Positions 18,143-27,446 of a stretch of DNA of 55,507 nucleotides are shown here, one piece after another. Each line of letters begins with the position of its first letter. Within the stretch, counting starts at the first letter, position 1. Under the pieces are notes generated by a model. That model saw only the letters and a program-made list of their open reading frames with translations. It was not told the origin of the DNA and searched no databases. The DNA comes from an uncultured Lachnospiraceae bacterium (GTDB taxonomy: Bacteria; Bacillota; Clostridia; Lachnospirales; Lachnospiraceae): the NCBI GenBank assembly GCA_910585825.1, contig CAJUEY010000019.1, positions 1 to 55,507 on the forward strand, in the 5' to 3' direction. Made by a program: the position numbers and the translations under genes.

Positions 18143-18350
18143 TTTGTGGAATTATTTATATTGAAAATTTAAGTAATCCGATGGGAAACGCGAAAAATTT
18201 TCAACTTGTTTTTGGTTGATTCCTAGAATATAATATTACGTAGAAAACGGAGTAAAGTTTTAAATTGGACAAGACATGGGGAATTCCCGGAAAAAGCAGG
18301 GAAAGGCATGTGGCAAAGGCGGTAGGAAAAAGATTGCAGGGAATATAATT

Positions 18351-18812
18351 ATGGATAATCTGACAAAAGAACAACGAAGAAAAAGTATGCAGAATATAAA
18401 ATCGAAAGATACAAGTATTGAAGTAAAACTGCGTAAAGCGTTGTGGAAGAAAGGTTTCCGATATCGCAAAAATTATAGTAAACTGCCCGGAAAACCAGAT
18501 ATAGCGCTGACGAAATACAAAATTGCAATTTTTTGCGACGGAGAATTTTTTCACGGGAAAGATTGGGAAGTACTGAAACCCAAACTTGAAAATGGAAATA
18601 ATAGCGAATACTGGGTTAGTAAGATATCCCGGAACAGAAAGCGAGACGATGAAATTAATAAGCGCTTATTATTTGAGGGATGGACAGTGATTCGATTTTG
18701 GGGCAACGATATAAAGAATCACACAGATGAGTGTGTAAAGGTAGTGGAAGAAACTGTTTTTGACACTTTTTGTGATACATGGGAAAATTCAGATTCAGTC
18801 AGGCTTTTTTAA
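18351..18812 (+). CDS. Vsr-like (very short patch repair) endonuclease
   Basis: The likely start is ATG 18351 (153 aa), where the Vsr signature begins: MDNLTKEQRRKSMQNIKSKDT. The protein continues with LRKALWKKGFRYRKN, LPGKPDIALTKYKIAIFCDGEFFHG (catalytic Asp in PDIAL) and ends with VIRFWGNDI. Vsr nicks next to T:G mismatches arising by deamination of 5-methylcytosine. The Cys pair that holds the structural zinc in E. coli Vsr is not obvious here (FCDGEFFHGKDW). It stands alone about 15 kb from the C5 methyltransferase at 2996. It could serve that system or be a Vsr-fold nuclease with another job. Confidence 0.78.
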   Translation: MDNLTKEQRRKSMQNIKSKDTSIEVKLRKALWKKGFRYRKNYSKLPGKPDIALTKYKIAIFCDGEFFHGKDWEVLKPKLENGNNSEYWVSKISRNRKRDDEINKRLLFEGWTVIRFWGNDIKNHTDECVKVVEETVFDTFCDTWENSDSVRLF

Positions 18813-18866
18813 GAAAGGACGGATCTTTCGGTGCATGTCAGCTATTCAGTCTGCCGGAATCCACCC

Positions 18867-18898
18867 TTGACAAACCCGTCGTTTCCATGTACTATAAT
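18867..18898 (+). promoter_or_regulatory. Candidate promoter of the valS leader
   Basis: A perfect TTGACA (18867-18872) precedes TACTATAAT. TATAAT gives a 20-bp spacer and TACTAT a 17-bp spacer. Confidence 0.5.
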
Positions 18899-18959
18899 AA
18901 CCAGTCAAATCGTTGCGGTTCGTTCTCTGAACAGCAACGGCAAATCAACTGTCTGACAA

Positions 18960-19224
18960 AGATCATGAGAAAGAGGAGTACACATATACGAGTTCCAGAG
19001 AGAGCGGTTCATCGGGTGGAAGGCTGCTTAAGTTACGGTATGTGGAAGGTAGCTTTTGAATCGGAGGGCAGAAACAGTCCGGATTTTGGATTGTGTGTAA
19101 GTTTTCCCGGGTCATTCCGTTAAAGATGAAGAGATGTATGGCATTTATTTTCTGTCATACAAACAAGGTGGTACCGCGTAGAAATTCGCCCTTGAAAGCA
19201 ATTGCTTTCAGGGGTCATTTTTAT
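18960..19224 (+). promoter_or_regulatory. T-box leader controlling valS
   Basis: The leader contains the AGAGAG element of stem I, a specifier-loop triplet GTA (19049-19051, valine) and the conserved T-box TGGTACCGCG (19169-19178). A terminator with arms CCCTTGAAAGC/GCTTTCAGGGG and a T run follows (to 19224). Uncharged tRNA-Val would pair with the specifier and the T-box and favour the antiterminator, raising valS expression. Confidence 0.93.
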
Positions 19225-19391
19225 CTTACAGGAAATTGATTTGCAATTACCTATAAAATAAAAGCTCTTCGGGAAGAACCGCGCTGCGGCAAAAGAGAAT
19301 TATGCCGCAAAATGCTCCGCCGCATCCGAAAGAAACTGCCGAGGCAGATTCAGCAGGTTACAGGCGCAATTTTAGAAAAAGGAGAAAATAT

Positions 19392-22040
19392 ATGAGCAAA
19401 GAACTGGCAAAAACGTATGATCCCAAAGGAATTGAAGACCGTCTTTACCAGAAATGGGAAACAAACGGTTATTTCCATGCAAAAGCAGACAAAAGCAAAA
19501 AACCATTTACCATCGTTATGCCGCCGCCAAATATTACCGGACAACTGCATATGGGCCATGCACTGGACAATACCATGCAGGATATTTTGATCCGTTATAA
19601 AAGAATGCAGGGATACAATGCATTGTGGCAGCCGGGAACCGATCATGCGGCGATTGCAACGGAAGTAAAAGTCATCGAATCTCTAAAAGAGCAGGGGATC
19701 GACAAAGATGACCTGGGCAGAGACGGGTTTCTGGAAAAGTGTTGGGAATGGAGAAAAGAATACGGCGGCAGGATCTTAAAACAACTTAAGAAACTGGGTT
19801 CTTCTGCAGATTGGGAGAGAGAACGCTTTACCATGGATGAAGGCTGTTCCGACGCTGTATTGGATGTATTTATCAAGTTATATGAAAAAGGCTATATTTA
19901 TAAAGGCTCCCGCATTGTCAACTGGTGCCCCGTATGTCAGACTTCCATATCCGATGCGGAAGTAGAACATGAAGAGCAGGATGGTTTCTTCTGGCACATC
20001 AATTATCCGGTGGCGGGAGAAGAAGGAAGATTTGTGGAAATTGCCACCACAAGACCGGAGACCATGTTTGGAGATACAGCCGTTGCGGTGAATCCGGAAG
20101 ATGAGAGGTACAAAGACATCATTGGAAAGACATTGATCCTTCCTCTGACAGACCGGGAGATCCCGGTCATTGCCGATGCCTATGTAGATAAAGATTTTGG
20201 AACGGGATGTGTAAAAATCACTCCGGCTCACGATCCCAACGACTTTGAAGTGGGCAAACGCCACAACTTAGAGGAAATAGTGGTAATCAATGATGATGCC
20301 ACGATGAATGCAGGCGCAGGGAAATTTGCCGGTATGGACCGATATGAATGCAGAAAAGCTCTGGTGAAAGAATTAGAGGAAATGGGGCTTCTTGTCAAAG
20401 TAGTACCGCATTCCCATAACGTAGGAACCCACGACCGCTGCAGCACAACGGTAGAGCCGATGATCAAACAGCAGTGGTTTGTGAAAATGGATGAATTGAT
20501 TAAGCCGGCAATTGAAGGAGTCAAAAACGGAGAAATCAAACTCCTTCCAAAGCGTATGGAAAAAACATATTTTAACTGGACCGACAATATCCGGGACTGG
20601 TGTATTTCCAGACAGCTTTGGTGGGGGCATCGGATTCCGGCATATTATTGCAGCGAGTGCCAGGAAATGGTCGTTTCCAAAAGCGCGCCGGAGAAATGCC
20701 CCAAATGCGGCTGCACGCATCTGAAACAGGATGAGGACACGCTGGATACATGGTTTTCCTCTGCGCTGTGGCCGTTCTCTACCTTGGGCTGGCCTCAAAA
20801 AACAGAAGATCTGGATTATTTCTATCCCAATGACGTATTGGTGACGGGGTATGATATTATCTTCTTCTGGGTAATCCGTATGATTTTTTCCGGATATGAA
20901 CAAATGGGAAAAGAACCTTTCCATACCGTATTATTCCATGGACTGGTACGAGATTCCCAGGGGCGGAAAATGAGCAAATCCTTAGGAAACGGAATTGATC
21001 CGCTGGAAGTCATCGACAAATACGGTGCAGATGCTCTGCGACTGACTTTGATTACCGGAAATGCGCCGGGAAATGATATGCGTTTTTATTGGGAAAGAGT
21101 AGAGGCTTCCCGTAATTTTGCCAATAAAGTATGGAATGCATCCCGGTTTATCATGATGAATATCGGCGATGAGAAACCGTCAGTTCCGGCAAAAGAAGAT
21201 CTGCTGACGGAGGATAAATGGATTTTATCCAAAGCGAACCGTCTTGCAAAAGAAATGACAGAAAATATGGACAAATACGAACTGGGAATTGCAGTTCAGA
21301 AAGTATATGATTTTATCTGGGATGAATTCTGCGACTGGTATATTGAAATGACAAAACGCCGTACCTACCGCAAAGAGGAGAATCCGGTTTCCGCCAATGC
21401 GGCCCTCTGGACCCTGCAGGAGGTTTTAACACAGGCGCTTAAGATGCTGCATCCTTATATGCCCTTTATTACAGAAGAAATTTTCTGTACCCTTCATCCG
21501 GAAGAGGAGACGATCATGCTCTCCGACTGGCCGGCATACAGGGGAGAGTGGGATTTTGCCGGGGAAGAGTCCATGGTGGAACGCTGCAAAGAGCTTGTAA
21601 AGAGCGTCAGAAACCGCCGGTCTGAAATGGATGTGCCGCCTTCCAGAAAAGCAACGGTATATCTGGTATCTGAAAATGAGAACGTCAGAGACGTTTTTGA
21701 AGGGGAAAAAGATATGTACGCCGGCTTAATGGGAGCCGGAGAAGTCAGAGTACAGACAGATAACGCAGGCATTTCAGAGGATGCTGTTTCTATCGTAATT
21801 CCGGACGCCGTTGTTTACATCCCATTGGAAGATCTGGTGGATTTGAAAAAAGAGAAAGAACGTCTTTTAAAAGAACAGGCAAGACTGGAAAAAGAGCTGG
21901 CTCGTTCCAAAGGCATGCTTTCTAATGAGCGATTCTTAAGCAAAGCTCCGGAAGCCAAAGTCAATGAGGAAAAAGAAAAACTCCTGAAATATGAACAAAT
22001 GATGGAGCAGGTAAAGAAGCAATTGGATTCTTTAAAATAG
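19392..22040 (+). CDS. valS: Valyl-tRNA synthetase
   Basis: ValS charges tRNA-Val with valine and edits mischarged threonine. From ATG 19392, 8 nt after AAAAAGGAG, the product is 882 aa, the usual length. The HIGH motif appears as HMGH (53-56), the KMSKS loop as RKMSKSLGNG (about 525-534), and the CP1 editing domain lies between with TTRPETMFGDTAVAV and DPNDFEVGKRH. Zinc-type Cys pairs occur (WCPVC; YCSEC...KCPKCGC). The C-terminus is the tRNA-binding coiled coil (about 810-880). It is controlled by the T-box upstream. Confidence 0.98.
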   Translation: MSKELAKTYDPKGIEDRLYQKWETNGYFHAKADKSKKPFTIVMPPPNITGQLHMGHALDNTMQDILIRYKRMQGYNALWQPGTDHAAIATEVKVIESLKEQGIDKDDLGRDGFLEKCWEWRKEYGGRILKQLKKLGSSADWERERFTMDEGCSDAVLDVFIKLYEKGYIYKGSRIVNWCPVCQTSISDAEVEHEEQDGFFWHINYPVAGEEGRFVEIATTRPETMFGDTAVAVNPEDERYKDIIGKTLILPLTDREIPVIADAYVDKDFGTGCVKITPAHDPNDFEVGKRHNLEEIVVINDDATMNAGAGKFAGMDRYECRKALVKELEEMGLLVKVVPHSHNVGTHDRCSTTVEPMIKQQWFVKMDELIKPAIEGVKNGEIKLLPKRMEKTYFNWTDNIRDWCISRQLWWGHRIPAYYCSECQEMVVSKSAPEKCPKCGCTHLKQDEDTLDTWFSSALWPFSTLGWPQKTEDLDYFYPNDVLVTGYDIIFFWVIRMIFSGYEQMGKEPFHTVLFHGLVRDSQGRKMSKSLGNGIDPLEVIDKYGADALRLTLITGNAPGNDMRFYWERVEASRNFANKVWNASRFIMMNIGDEKPSVPAKEDLLTEDKWILSKANRLAKEMTENMDKYELGIAVQKVYDFIWDEFCDWYIEMTKRRTYRKEENPVSANAALWTLQEVLTQALKMLHPYMPFITEEIFCTLHPEEETIMLSDWPAYRGEWDFAGEESMVERCKELVKSVRNRRSEMDVPPSRKATVYLVSENENVRDVFEGEKDMYAGLMGAGEVRVQTDNAGISEDAVSIVIPDAVVYIPLEDLVDLKKEKERLLKEQARLEKELARSKGMLSNERFLSKAPEAKVNEEKEKLLKYEQMMEQVKKQLDSLK

Positions 22041-22122
22041 GGGTTTTTGTATATTGAAAAGGGATATTGCAAATTTATGCAAAATATTGCGATGAGATAA
22101 TAAAAAGTTAATATTTTTTTAC

Positions 22123-22253
22123 TTGCATAATCAAACCACTATATTATAATGGTAGAAGACGTCATAAAGGAAAATTCCGCCAATTATACCCTTGGGGCAT
22201 TCCTAATGGCACGTTTCTGTGAAACAGTCTTTTCAGGTGTAATATAGTGGTTT
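22123..22253. repeat. 14-bp perfect inverted repeat enclosing 93 bp, with a promoter in one arm
   Basis: AAACCACTATATTA (22133-22146) and TAATATAGTGGTTT (22240-22253) are exact reverse complements, and the second arm is followed by a short T run. A promoter, TTGCAT (22123-22128), 16 bp, TATAAT (22145-22150), straddles the left arm. The interior holds CTGT-GAA-ACAG. It may be a miniature element, or a leader RNA whose 3' arm also ends a transcript arriving from valS. Confidence 0.5.
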
Positions 22254-22420
22254 TTGATAACTTTCAGAAGATTCGCGCATTTATTGTGTGAACCGTATGA
22301 AAATGTTTCAGGGGTGCAAAAATTCTATCGCCTCAGCTGATGTTAAATGGATTTTTGCATGTAACTGACAAGGCGCTAAACAGCTATGATTTTTATATAG
22401 AAAGAGCAGGAGGAATCGAT

Positions 22421-22558
22421 ATGATTGATTTTGAAGAAGAATTGAAGAAATTTCAGCCGAGTTTGGAAGTGGAAGAGGCAGAAGATGCGATTTACGACAG
22501 AGATTTGACCGATATGACAGATATACTGCTTGAGATGATGAAAGAAAGAAATAATTAA
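22421..22558 (+). CDS. 45-aa acidic protein
   Basis: The start at 22421 (MIDFEEELKKFQPSLEVEEA...) is chosen for the AGGAGGAATCGAT spacing; the frame opens further upstream but without a ribosome binding site. The product is very acidic, predicted helical and has no Cys. It ends 21 bp before the zinc-ribbon TPR gene and is probably co-transcribed with it. I do not recognise a named family. Coding is supported by the strong ribosome binding site and the tight linkage. Confidence 0.65.
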   Translation: MIDFEEELKKFQPSLEVEEAEDAIYDRDLTDMTDILLEMMKERNN

Positions 22559-22579
22559 ATCCGATAAGCGAGGTGAATT

Positions 22580-24058
22580 ATGGAATGTTATAATTGTGGA
22601 GCATCGCTGACAAGGGCAGATTTCTGCGGCAAATGCGGTGCGGATGTAAAGATTTATAAACGGATCTTAATGGCGTCTAACGGTTTTTATAACGAAGGAT
22701 TGGAACGGGCGAGCGTCAGAGATCTCTCCGGAGCAATCGAAAGTCTCAAGAAGAGCCTTCAGCTGAATAAAATGAATATTGACGCCAGAAATCTTCTGGG
22801 GCTTGTTTATTTTGAGATGGGAGAAACTGTTGCAGCTTTGAGTGAATGGGTGATCAGCAAGAGTTCCCCGATCCGTAACAATGAGGCGGTCCGCTATTTG
22901 AATGCGATACAGAATAATTCTTCCAGATTGGAGATCATTAACCAGACGATTAAGAAGTACAACCAGGCATTAATCTACTGCAGGCAGGACAGCAAAGACC
23001 TTGCTGTAATCCAGCTGAAAAAAGTACTTTCTTTAAATCCCAAACTGGTTAAAGGGCATCAGCTTTTGGCGCTGCTGTATATGCAGGACGGCAGATACGA
23101 TCTTGCCAAAAAATCACTGCGCAATGCTGCCAAGATCGATGAAAATAATACAATAACACACCGTTATCTGAAAGAAGTCAACAAAAAAGTAGGAGATGAA
23201 ACACCCAGGAAAAAGAAAAAAGAAGAACTAATCTCCTATCAAAGCGGCAATGACACCGTTATTATGCCTACGAATTTTAAAGATAATTCCGCTTTGCAGA
23301 CTATTATCAATATTGTAATCGGAGTTGCCCTTGGAATTGCAATCACCATGTTTTTGCTGCTGCCGAATATCAGACAGCAGTCGAAAAGCGAGGTAAACGA
23401 GGCTTTAAAAACAGCCAATGATACGATTTCTACAAAAGAGCAGTCGATTTCTTCCCTGGAAAAACAAGTAGAAGACATTACGCAGGAAATGGAAGAAACG
23501 AAACAGGCATCTGAAGAAATTGAGACGAAGATGACTTCTTACGAGCAGCTTTTAAATGCGTATGCATCTTATGCAGCAGATGACATGGAGGCGGCGGGAA
23601 CAGCTTTGGAAAATGTCAAGGCTGAAGATTTAAGCGGCGCTGCAAAGTCTATTTATGAAGATATCAGCGCCAAAGTAAACGAAAAATACCTTGCTACATT
23701 GTATCAGGAAGGAAACACTGCATACAACAGAGGCGATTATGCTACAGCTATTGAGAAACTTGGCAAAATAGTAGAGACAGACGAGACATATCAGAACGGA
23801 TATGCCGTATATTATCTGGCTCAGTCTTATCGGAGAGAGAACAACATGGAACAGGCTGTGATCTATTACCAGAAAGTTTTGGAACAGTGTCCGGGAACAG
23901 AGCGGGCGCGGGTGGCACAGGTGTATGTTAAGGAAAGCAGTCCGCCCTCTGCAAATGATGGGCAAAATACGAATCCTGCGCAGGGAGGCCAGGAGCCCAA
24001 TCAGCCTCAGCAGGAACCCTCTCAGGAACCTTCGCAGCAGGAGCCTCAGGGAGAATAA
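22580..24058 (+). CDS. Zinc-ribbon / TPR membrane protein
   Basis: The 492-aa protein opens with a zinc ribbon (CYNCGASL...FCGKCGAD, four Cys). TPR-like helical repeats follow at about 30-200 (for example AIESLKKSLQLNKMNIDARNLLGLVY). A single transmembrane helix lies near 238-260 (IVIGVALGIAITMFLLLPN), then an extracytoplasmic coiled coil (about 275-320), a further TPR pair (LYQEGNTAYNRGDYATAIEKL) and a low-complexity Pro/Gln/Glu tail. The layout suggests a scaffold linking cytoplasm and envelope. Its position directly before the sigma-F operon is suggestive of sporulation or envelope work, but that is inference only. Confidence 0.8.
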   Translation: MECYNCGASLTRADFCGKCGADVKIYKRILMASNGFYNEGLERASVRDLSGAIESLKKSLQLNKMNIDARNLLGLVYFEMGETVAALSEWVISKSSPIRNNEAVRYLNAIQNNSSRLEIINQTIKKYNQALIYCRQDSKDLAVIQLKKVLSLNPKLVKGHQLLALLYMQDGRYDLAKKSLRNAAKIDENNTITHRYLKEVNKKVGDETPRKKKKEELISYQSGNDTVIMPTNFKDNSALQTIINIVIGVALGIAITMFLLLPNIRQQSKSEVNEALKTANDTISTKEQSISSLEKQVEDITQEMEETKQASEEIETKMTSYEQLLNAYASYAADDMEAAGTALENVKAEDLSGAAKSIYEDISAKVNEKYLATLYQEGNTAYNRGDYATAIEKLGKIVETDETYQNGYAVYYLAQSYRRENNMEQAVIYYQKVLEQCPGTERARVAQVYVKESSPPSANDGQNTNPAQGGQEPNQPQQEPSQEPSQQEPQGE

Positions 24059-24080
24059 ATGCGAATAAATATGTGATACA

Positions 24081-24117
24081 AAAGACGTTAGGCGAAAAGA
24101 AGCCTGGCGTCTTTTTT
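24081..24117 (+). terminator. Rho-independent terminator between the TPR gene and spoIIAA
   Basis: AAAGACG/CGTCTTT with an inner AGGC/GCCT stem and a run of seven T. Confidence 0.9.
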
Positions 24118-24168
24118 GCAATATTATGGACATACCCTCCGGGTATCCCTTTATGCACTGGAAAGGAG
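24118..24168. repeat. Single diverged copy of the 52-bp repeat before spoIIAA
   Basis: GCAATATTATGGACATACCC followed by TCCGGGTATCCCTTTATGCACT matches the units at 15055 and 47546 and ends at the GGAAAGGAG ribosome binding site of spoIIAA. Confidence 0.8.
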
Positions 24169-24175
24169 AAATTTT

Positions 24176-24508
24176 ATGGAATGTAAATATCAGTTAAAAG
24201 ACGGATGCATGCGAATCGCAATGCCAAAAGAAGTAGATCATCATTGTGCAGAGCAGCTTAGAAAGGAGGCGGATCTTTTGATTGGGGCTTATCATATACG
24301 AAAACTTGTATTTGATTTTGCAGGAACAGAATTTATGGACAGCTCCGGAATCGGCGTGTTAATCGGCAGATGCAAAAATATGGGTTATGGAGGAGGCGAA
24401 GTGCTGGCAGAACATTTAAGTGAGCGGATTCAAAAAATTTTTATTGTTTCCGGACTGCACAAGATGATCCGGGTGCTGCAGGAAGATGCAGAGGAGAATC
24501 CAAATTAA
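24176..24508 (+). CDS. spoIIAA: Anti-sigma-F factor antagonist SpoIIAA
   Basis: The 110-aa STAS-domain protein carries FMDSSGIGVLIGR, in which the second Ser (S57) is the residue SpoIIAB phosphorylates. Unphosphorylated SpoIIAA frees sigma-F in the forespore. The start at 24176 follows GGAAAGGAG. It heads the classical spoIIAA-spoIIAB-sigF order and is separated from the preceding gene by a terminator, so the operon should have its own promoter; I could not identify a convincing sigma-H or sigma-F/G promoter by eye. Confidence 0.95.
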   Translation: MECKYQLKDGCMRIAMPKEVDHHCAEQLRKEADLLIGAYHIRKLVFDFAGTEFMDSSGIGVLIGRCKNMGYGGGEVLAEHLSERIQKIFIVSGLHKMIRVLQEDAEENPN

Positions 24509-24530
24509 GAAAAGGTGAGGGAAAAGAAAG

Positions 24531-24992
24531 ATGAAAAACGAGATGCAGACAGTGTTTGATGCAAGATCTGTCAATGAAAGTTTTGCCAGAGTAACAATAG
24601 CCGCTTTTTTGACACAGTTGGACCCTACTTTGGATGAAATTGCAGATGTAAAAACGGCAGTATCCGAGGCGGTTACCAATGCCATTATTCATGGATATGA
24701 AAAAGAAGAAGGAAAAGTATATCTTTCCTGTATATTAGAGGGAAATACTGCAGTAATCACAGTGGAGGATAAGGGCATTGGAATGGAAGATGTCAAAAAA
24801 GCCATGGAGCCTTTTTATACGACAAAACCGGAATTAGAGCGGTCCGGAATGGGTTTTGCCTTTATGGAAGCTTTTATGGATGAAATGCAGGTGGAATCGG
24901 AAGTCGGAGCAGGGACAAAAGTAATTATGACAAAAAAAATCGGGGTAAGGGAAGAAGAAAATCAGGATGGATGCAGTAATAGCTCTCATTAA
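24531..24992 (+). CDS. spoIIAB: Anti-sigma-F factor / kinase SpoIIAB
   Basis: The 153-aa GHKL-fold Ser kinase has the N box (VSEAVTNAIIHGYE), the G1 box (VEDKGIGMEDVKKAMEP) and the G2 box (ERSGMGFAFMEAFMD). It binds sigma-F and phosphorylates SpoIIAA. Its 3' end overlaps sigF by 26 bp, longer than the usual few bases, which implies strong translational coupling of the sigma factor to its inhibitor. Confidence 0.96.
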   Translation: MKNEMQTVFDARSVNESFARVTIAAFLTQLDPTLDEIADVKTAVSEAVTNAIIHGYEKEEGKVYLSCILEGNTAVITVEDKGIGMEDVKKAMEPFYTTKPELERSGMGFAFMEAFMDEMQVESEVGAGTKVIMTKKIGVREEENQDGCSNSSH

Positions 24993-25689
24993 GCAGGCGC
25001 ACGAGGGAGATAAAGATGCGAGGGAAAAACTGATTTCTGATAATTTAGGGTTAGTATGGAGTATCGTTCGGAGATTTGAGCATCGAGGACACGAAAGAGA
25101 GGAGCTTTTTCAGATCGGCTGCATTGGATTAATGAAAGCCATTGACAAATTTGAGATTTCCTATGAGGTAAAATTTTCTACATATGCAGTTCCTATGATC
25201 ATGGGAGAAATGAAACGTTTTCTTCGGGACAGCAGTATGATGAAAGTATCTCGTTCTTTAAAAGAAAATGGCTGGAAAGTCAAAAAGGCATCGGACATGC
25301 TTTCTCAAAAATATGGGAGAGACGCTACTCTGCTGGAAATTTCAGAGGAAATAGGACTGAGTGTAGAAGATATTGTAGAGGCAATGGAGGCCAATGAAGA
25401 GGTATCTTCCATTTATCAGCCTGTTTATCAGTCTGATGACAGCGAAATCTATCTTGTGGATCAGATTTGCGGAGAAGGTGTGCCAAAAACAGATGAGTTA
25501 GTGAATCATTTACTGTTAGAACAGCTGTTGGGAGAGCTTAATGAAAAAGAAAAGGAACTGATTGAACTCCGTTATTTTAAAGATATGACGCAGGTGCAAG
25601 TGGCGGCGAAACTGGGCATAAGCCAGGTACAGGTGTCCCGCATGGAGCGGAAGATTCTTTTGCGCATGAAAAAAGCAAGTGAAAGATAA
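24967..25689 (+). CDS. sigF: RNA polymerase sigma factor SigF (forespore)
   Basis: The 240-aa sigma-70-family factor has region 2 (LVWSIVRRFEHRGHEREELFQIGCIGLMKAIDKF), a short region 3 and region 4 (ELRYFKDMTQVQVAAKLGISQVQVSRME). Its size and its place after spoIIAB identify it as the early forespore sigma factor. The start used is ATG 24967 inside spoIIAB (GAAGAAAATCAGG upstream). No terminator is visible between it and the converging pncB gene 48 bp away. Confidence 0.96.
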   Translation: MDAVIALIKQAHEGDKDAREKLISDNLGLVWSIVRRFEHRGHEREELFQIGCIGLMKAIDKFEISYEVKFSTYAVPMIMGEMKRFLRDSSMMKVSRSLKENGWKVKKASDMLSQKYGRDATLLEISEEIGLSVEDIVEAMEANEEVSSIYQPVYQSDDSEIYLVDQICGEGVPKTDELVNHLLLEQLLGELNEKEKELIELRYFKDMTQVQVAAKLGISQVQVSRMERKILLRMKKASER

Positions 25690-25737
25690 AGCAAATAAAG
25701 ATATCAATCGCTTGCCCAAATGATCTGTTTACCGGAA

Positions 25738-27189
25738 TCAGATTTGACTCATATCGCTGAGCAGATCCCGTTTCATGGCATATAATTTGTCGGAAAGATC
25801 CACATATATTTTGGCAGGGTTGACAAAACGTTTTGTTTCATTCCAGATCGTTTCTTTTTCTCTGGTGCAGACAGCCTGAATTTCCATGACAGAAGGAGAG
25901 TTATAAACGCACTTTCCTCTTTTGAAAATCGGAATCAAAAGTTTTCGCATGGTATAACTGCCGCCAGCAAGTTTTGTCTTCTTCCAGGGTTCATTGGGAT
26001 CAAAGAGAACCAGATCTTCTTCCGTGTCAAAGGTTTCCCCTTCCAGACAGATGTAGTCGGCGCGGATTTTGCCGGTATCATTGTCATAAATGCGGTAAAT
26101 AATTTTATTTCCAGGGTTTGTGACTTTTTCGGTATTTTCAGAAAGTTTTATTTTTGGGAGAAATGTACCGTCTTCCTGCCGTATTGCAGCCAGTTTGTAA
26201 ACACCGCCGAAGGCCGGATTGTCTTTGGCAGTGATCAGATTCGTGCCTACGCCCCAGGAAGTGATCATAGCTCCCTGGAATTTCAGACTCTGGATCAGAT
26301 ATTCATCCAGATCATTGGAGGCGGAAATGACTGCATCCGGAAATCCTGCATCGTCTAACATACGTCTGGCTTTTTTAGAGAGATACGCCAGGTCTCCGCT
26401 GTCCATGCGGATTCCGTAATAGGTCAGAGGAATATCGGCATTTCTCATTTCTGTAAAGACACGGATGGCATTTGGAATACCGGAGTTTAAGGTATCGTAA
26501 GTGTCTACCAGAAGAATACAGGCAGAGGGATACATTCTGGCATAATTGGAAAATGCAGTATATTCGTCAGGAAAACTCATGATCCAGCTGTGGGCATGGG
26601 TGCCCAGTACAGGAACATCAAAAAGCTGACCCGCCAGCACATTGGAAGTGCCTTTGCAGCCGCCGATCATTGCAGCTCTTGCACCGTAGATGCCGGAATC
26701 CGGTCCCTGGGCGCGCCGCAGGCCGAATTCCATAACGCCGTCGCCTTTTGCCGCATAGCAGACTCTCGCAGCTTTGGTAGCAATTAAGCTCTGGTGGTTT
26801 ATGATATTTAAAATGGCAGTTTCAATCAGCTGCGCTTCCATAATAGGAGCAATGACTTTGACCAGAGGCTCCTTTGGGAAAATAACTGTGCCTTCCGGAA
26901 TGGCATATATGTCGCCGGAAAATTGAAAATCTTTTAAATAATCCAGGAAGCCCTCTTCAAAGATTTGAAGACTTCTCAGATAAGCAATGTCTTCCTCGGA
27001 AAAATGCAGGTTTTTAATGTAATCGATAACCTGCTCCAAACCGGCGCAGATGGCATAACCGCTGTCGCAGGGGTTGCTGCGGTAAAAGGCGTCAAATACT
27101 ACAACATCGCGGTTGTTTGTTTTAAAATATCCCTGCATCATTGTCATTTCATACAAATCAGTTAATAGCGTCAGATTTAACGTACTCAT
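25738..27189 (-). CDS. pncB: Nicotinate phosphoribosyltransferase
   Basis: The 483-aa protein makes nicotinate mononucleotide from nicotinate and PRPP in the Preiss-Handler NAD salvage route. Family features are TDLYEMTMMQGYF at the N-terminus, MEFGLRRAQGPDSG, GGCKGTSNVLAG, and VLGTHAHSWIMSFPDE with the phosphorylated His region. Its length fits the long PncB type of Firmicutes. It is transcribed towards sigF from its own promoter at 27240-27268 and appears monocistronic. Confidence 0.94.
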   Translation of the reverse strand: MSTLNLTLLTDLYEMTMMQGYFKTNNRDVVVFDAFYRSNPCDSGYAICAGLEQVIDYIKNLHFSEEDIAYLRSLQIFEEGFLDYLKDFQFSGDIYAIPEGTVIFPKEPLVKVIAPIMEAQLIETAILNIINHQSLIATKAARVCYAAKGDGVMEFGLRRAQGPDSGIYGARAAMIGGCKGTSNVLAGQLFDVPVLGTHAHSWIMSFPDEYTAFSNYARMYPSACILLVDTYDTLNSGIPNAIRVFTEMRNADIPLTYYGIRMDSGDLAYLSKKARRMLDDAGFPDAVISASNDLDEYLIQSLKFQGAMITSWGVGTNLITAKDNPAFGGVYKLAAIRQEDGTFLPKIKLSENTEKVTNPGNKIIYRIYDNDTGKIRADYICLEGETFDTEEDLVLFDPNEPWKKTKLAGGSYTMRKLLIPIFKRGKCVYNSPSVMEIQAVCTREKETIWNETKRFVNPAKIYVDLSDKLYAMKRDLLSDMSQI

Positions 27190-27239
27190 AAAATACTCGC
27201 TTTCTACCTGGTTTTACAGGTGCCTTATCGGTTTTTTGT

Positions 27240-27268
27240 ATTATAGACTTAATGGGAGGGTTTTGCAA
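27240..27268 (-). promoter_or_regulatory. pncB promoter
   Basis: On the minus strand TTGCAA (27268-27263), a 17-bp spacer and TATAAT (27245-27240) lie about 50 bp before the start codon. Confidence 0.75.
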
Positions 27269-27417
27269 CTGATATTTCGCAGCCGATTTATCTTTAATAT
27301 TTGTCCATTTAAAACTTGGTGGCTGCGGAGTGATTGAATGTTGCGGATTTGCAGCGAAGTGTAAAGTCTAGTGAAAACGTTGCAATATTTCAATTTCTTA
27401 AATCAATAACAATAACG

Positions 27418-27446
27418 TTGACATTAGTGATGCATTGAATTATTAT
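27418..27446 (+). promoter_or_regulatory. Promoter of the LytTR regulator gene
   Basis: TTGACA (27418-27423), 17 bp, TATTAT (27441-27446). The region 27270-27417 shows nothing else I can name; the leader to the start codon is about 180 nt. Confidence 0.55.

Noticed and set aside
7503..18898. An alternative promoter class with a 20-bp spacer (7503, 17386 and 18867 all give 20 bp)
   Set aside because: Each has another -10 register with a more usual spacing or a weak box, and three cases chosen by eye are not evidence of a class.
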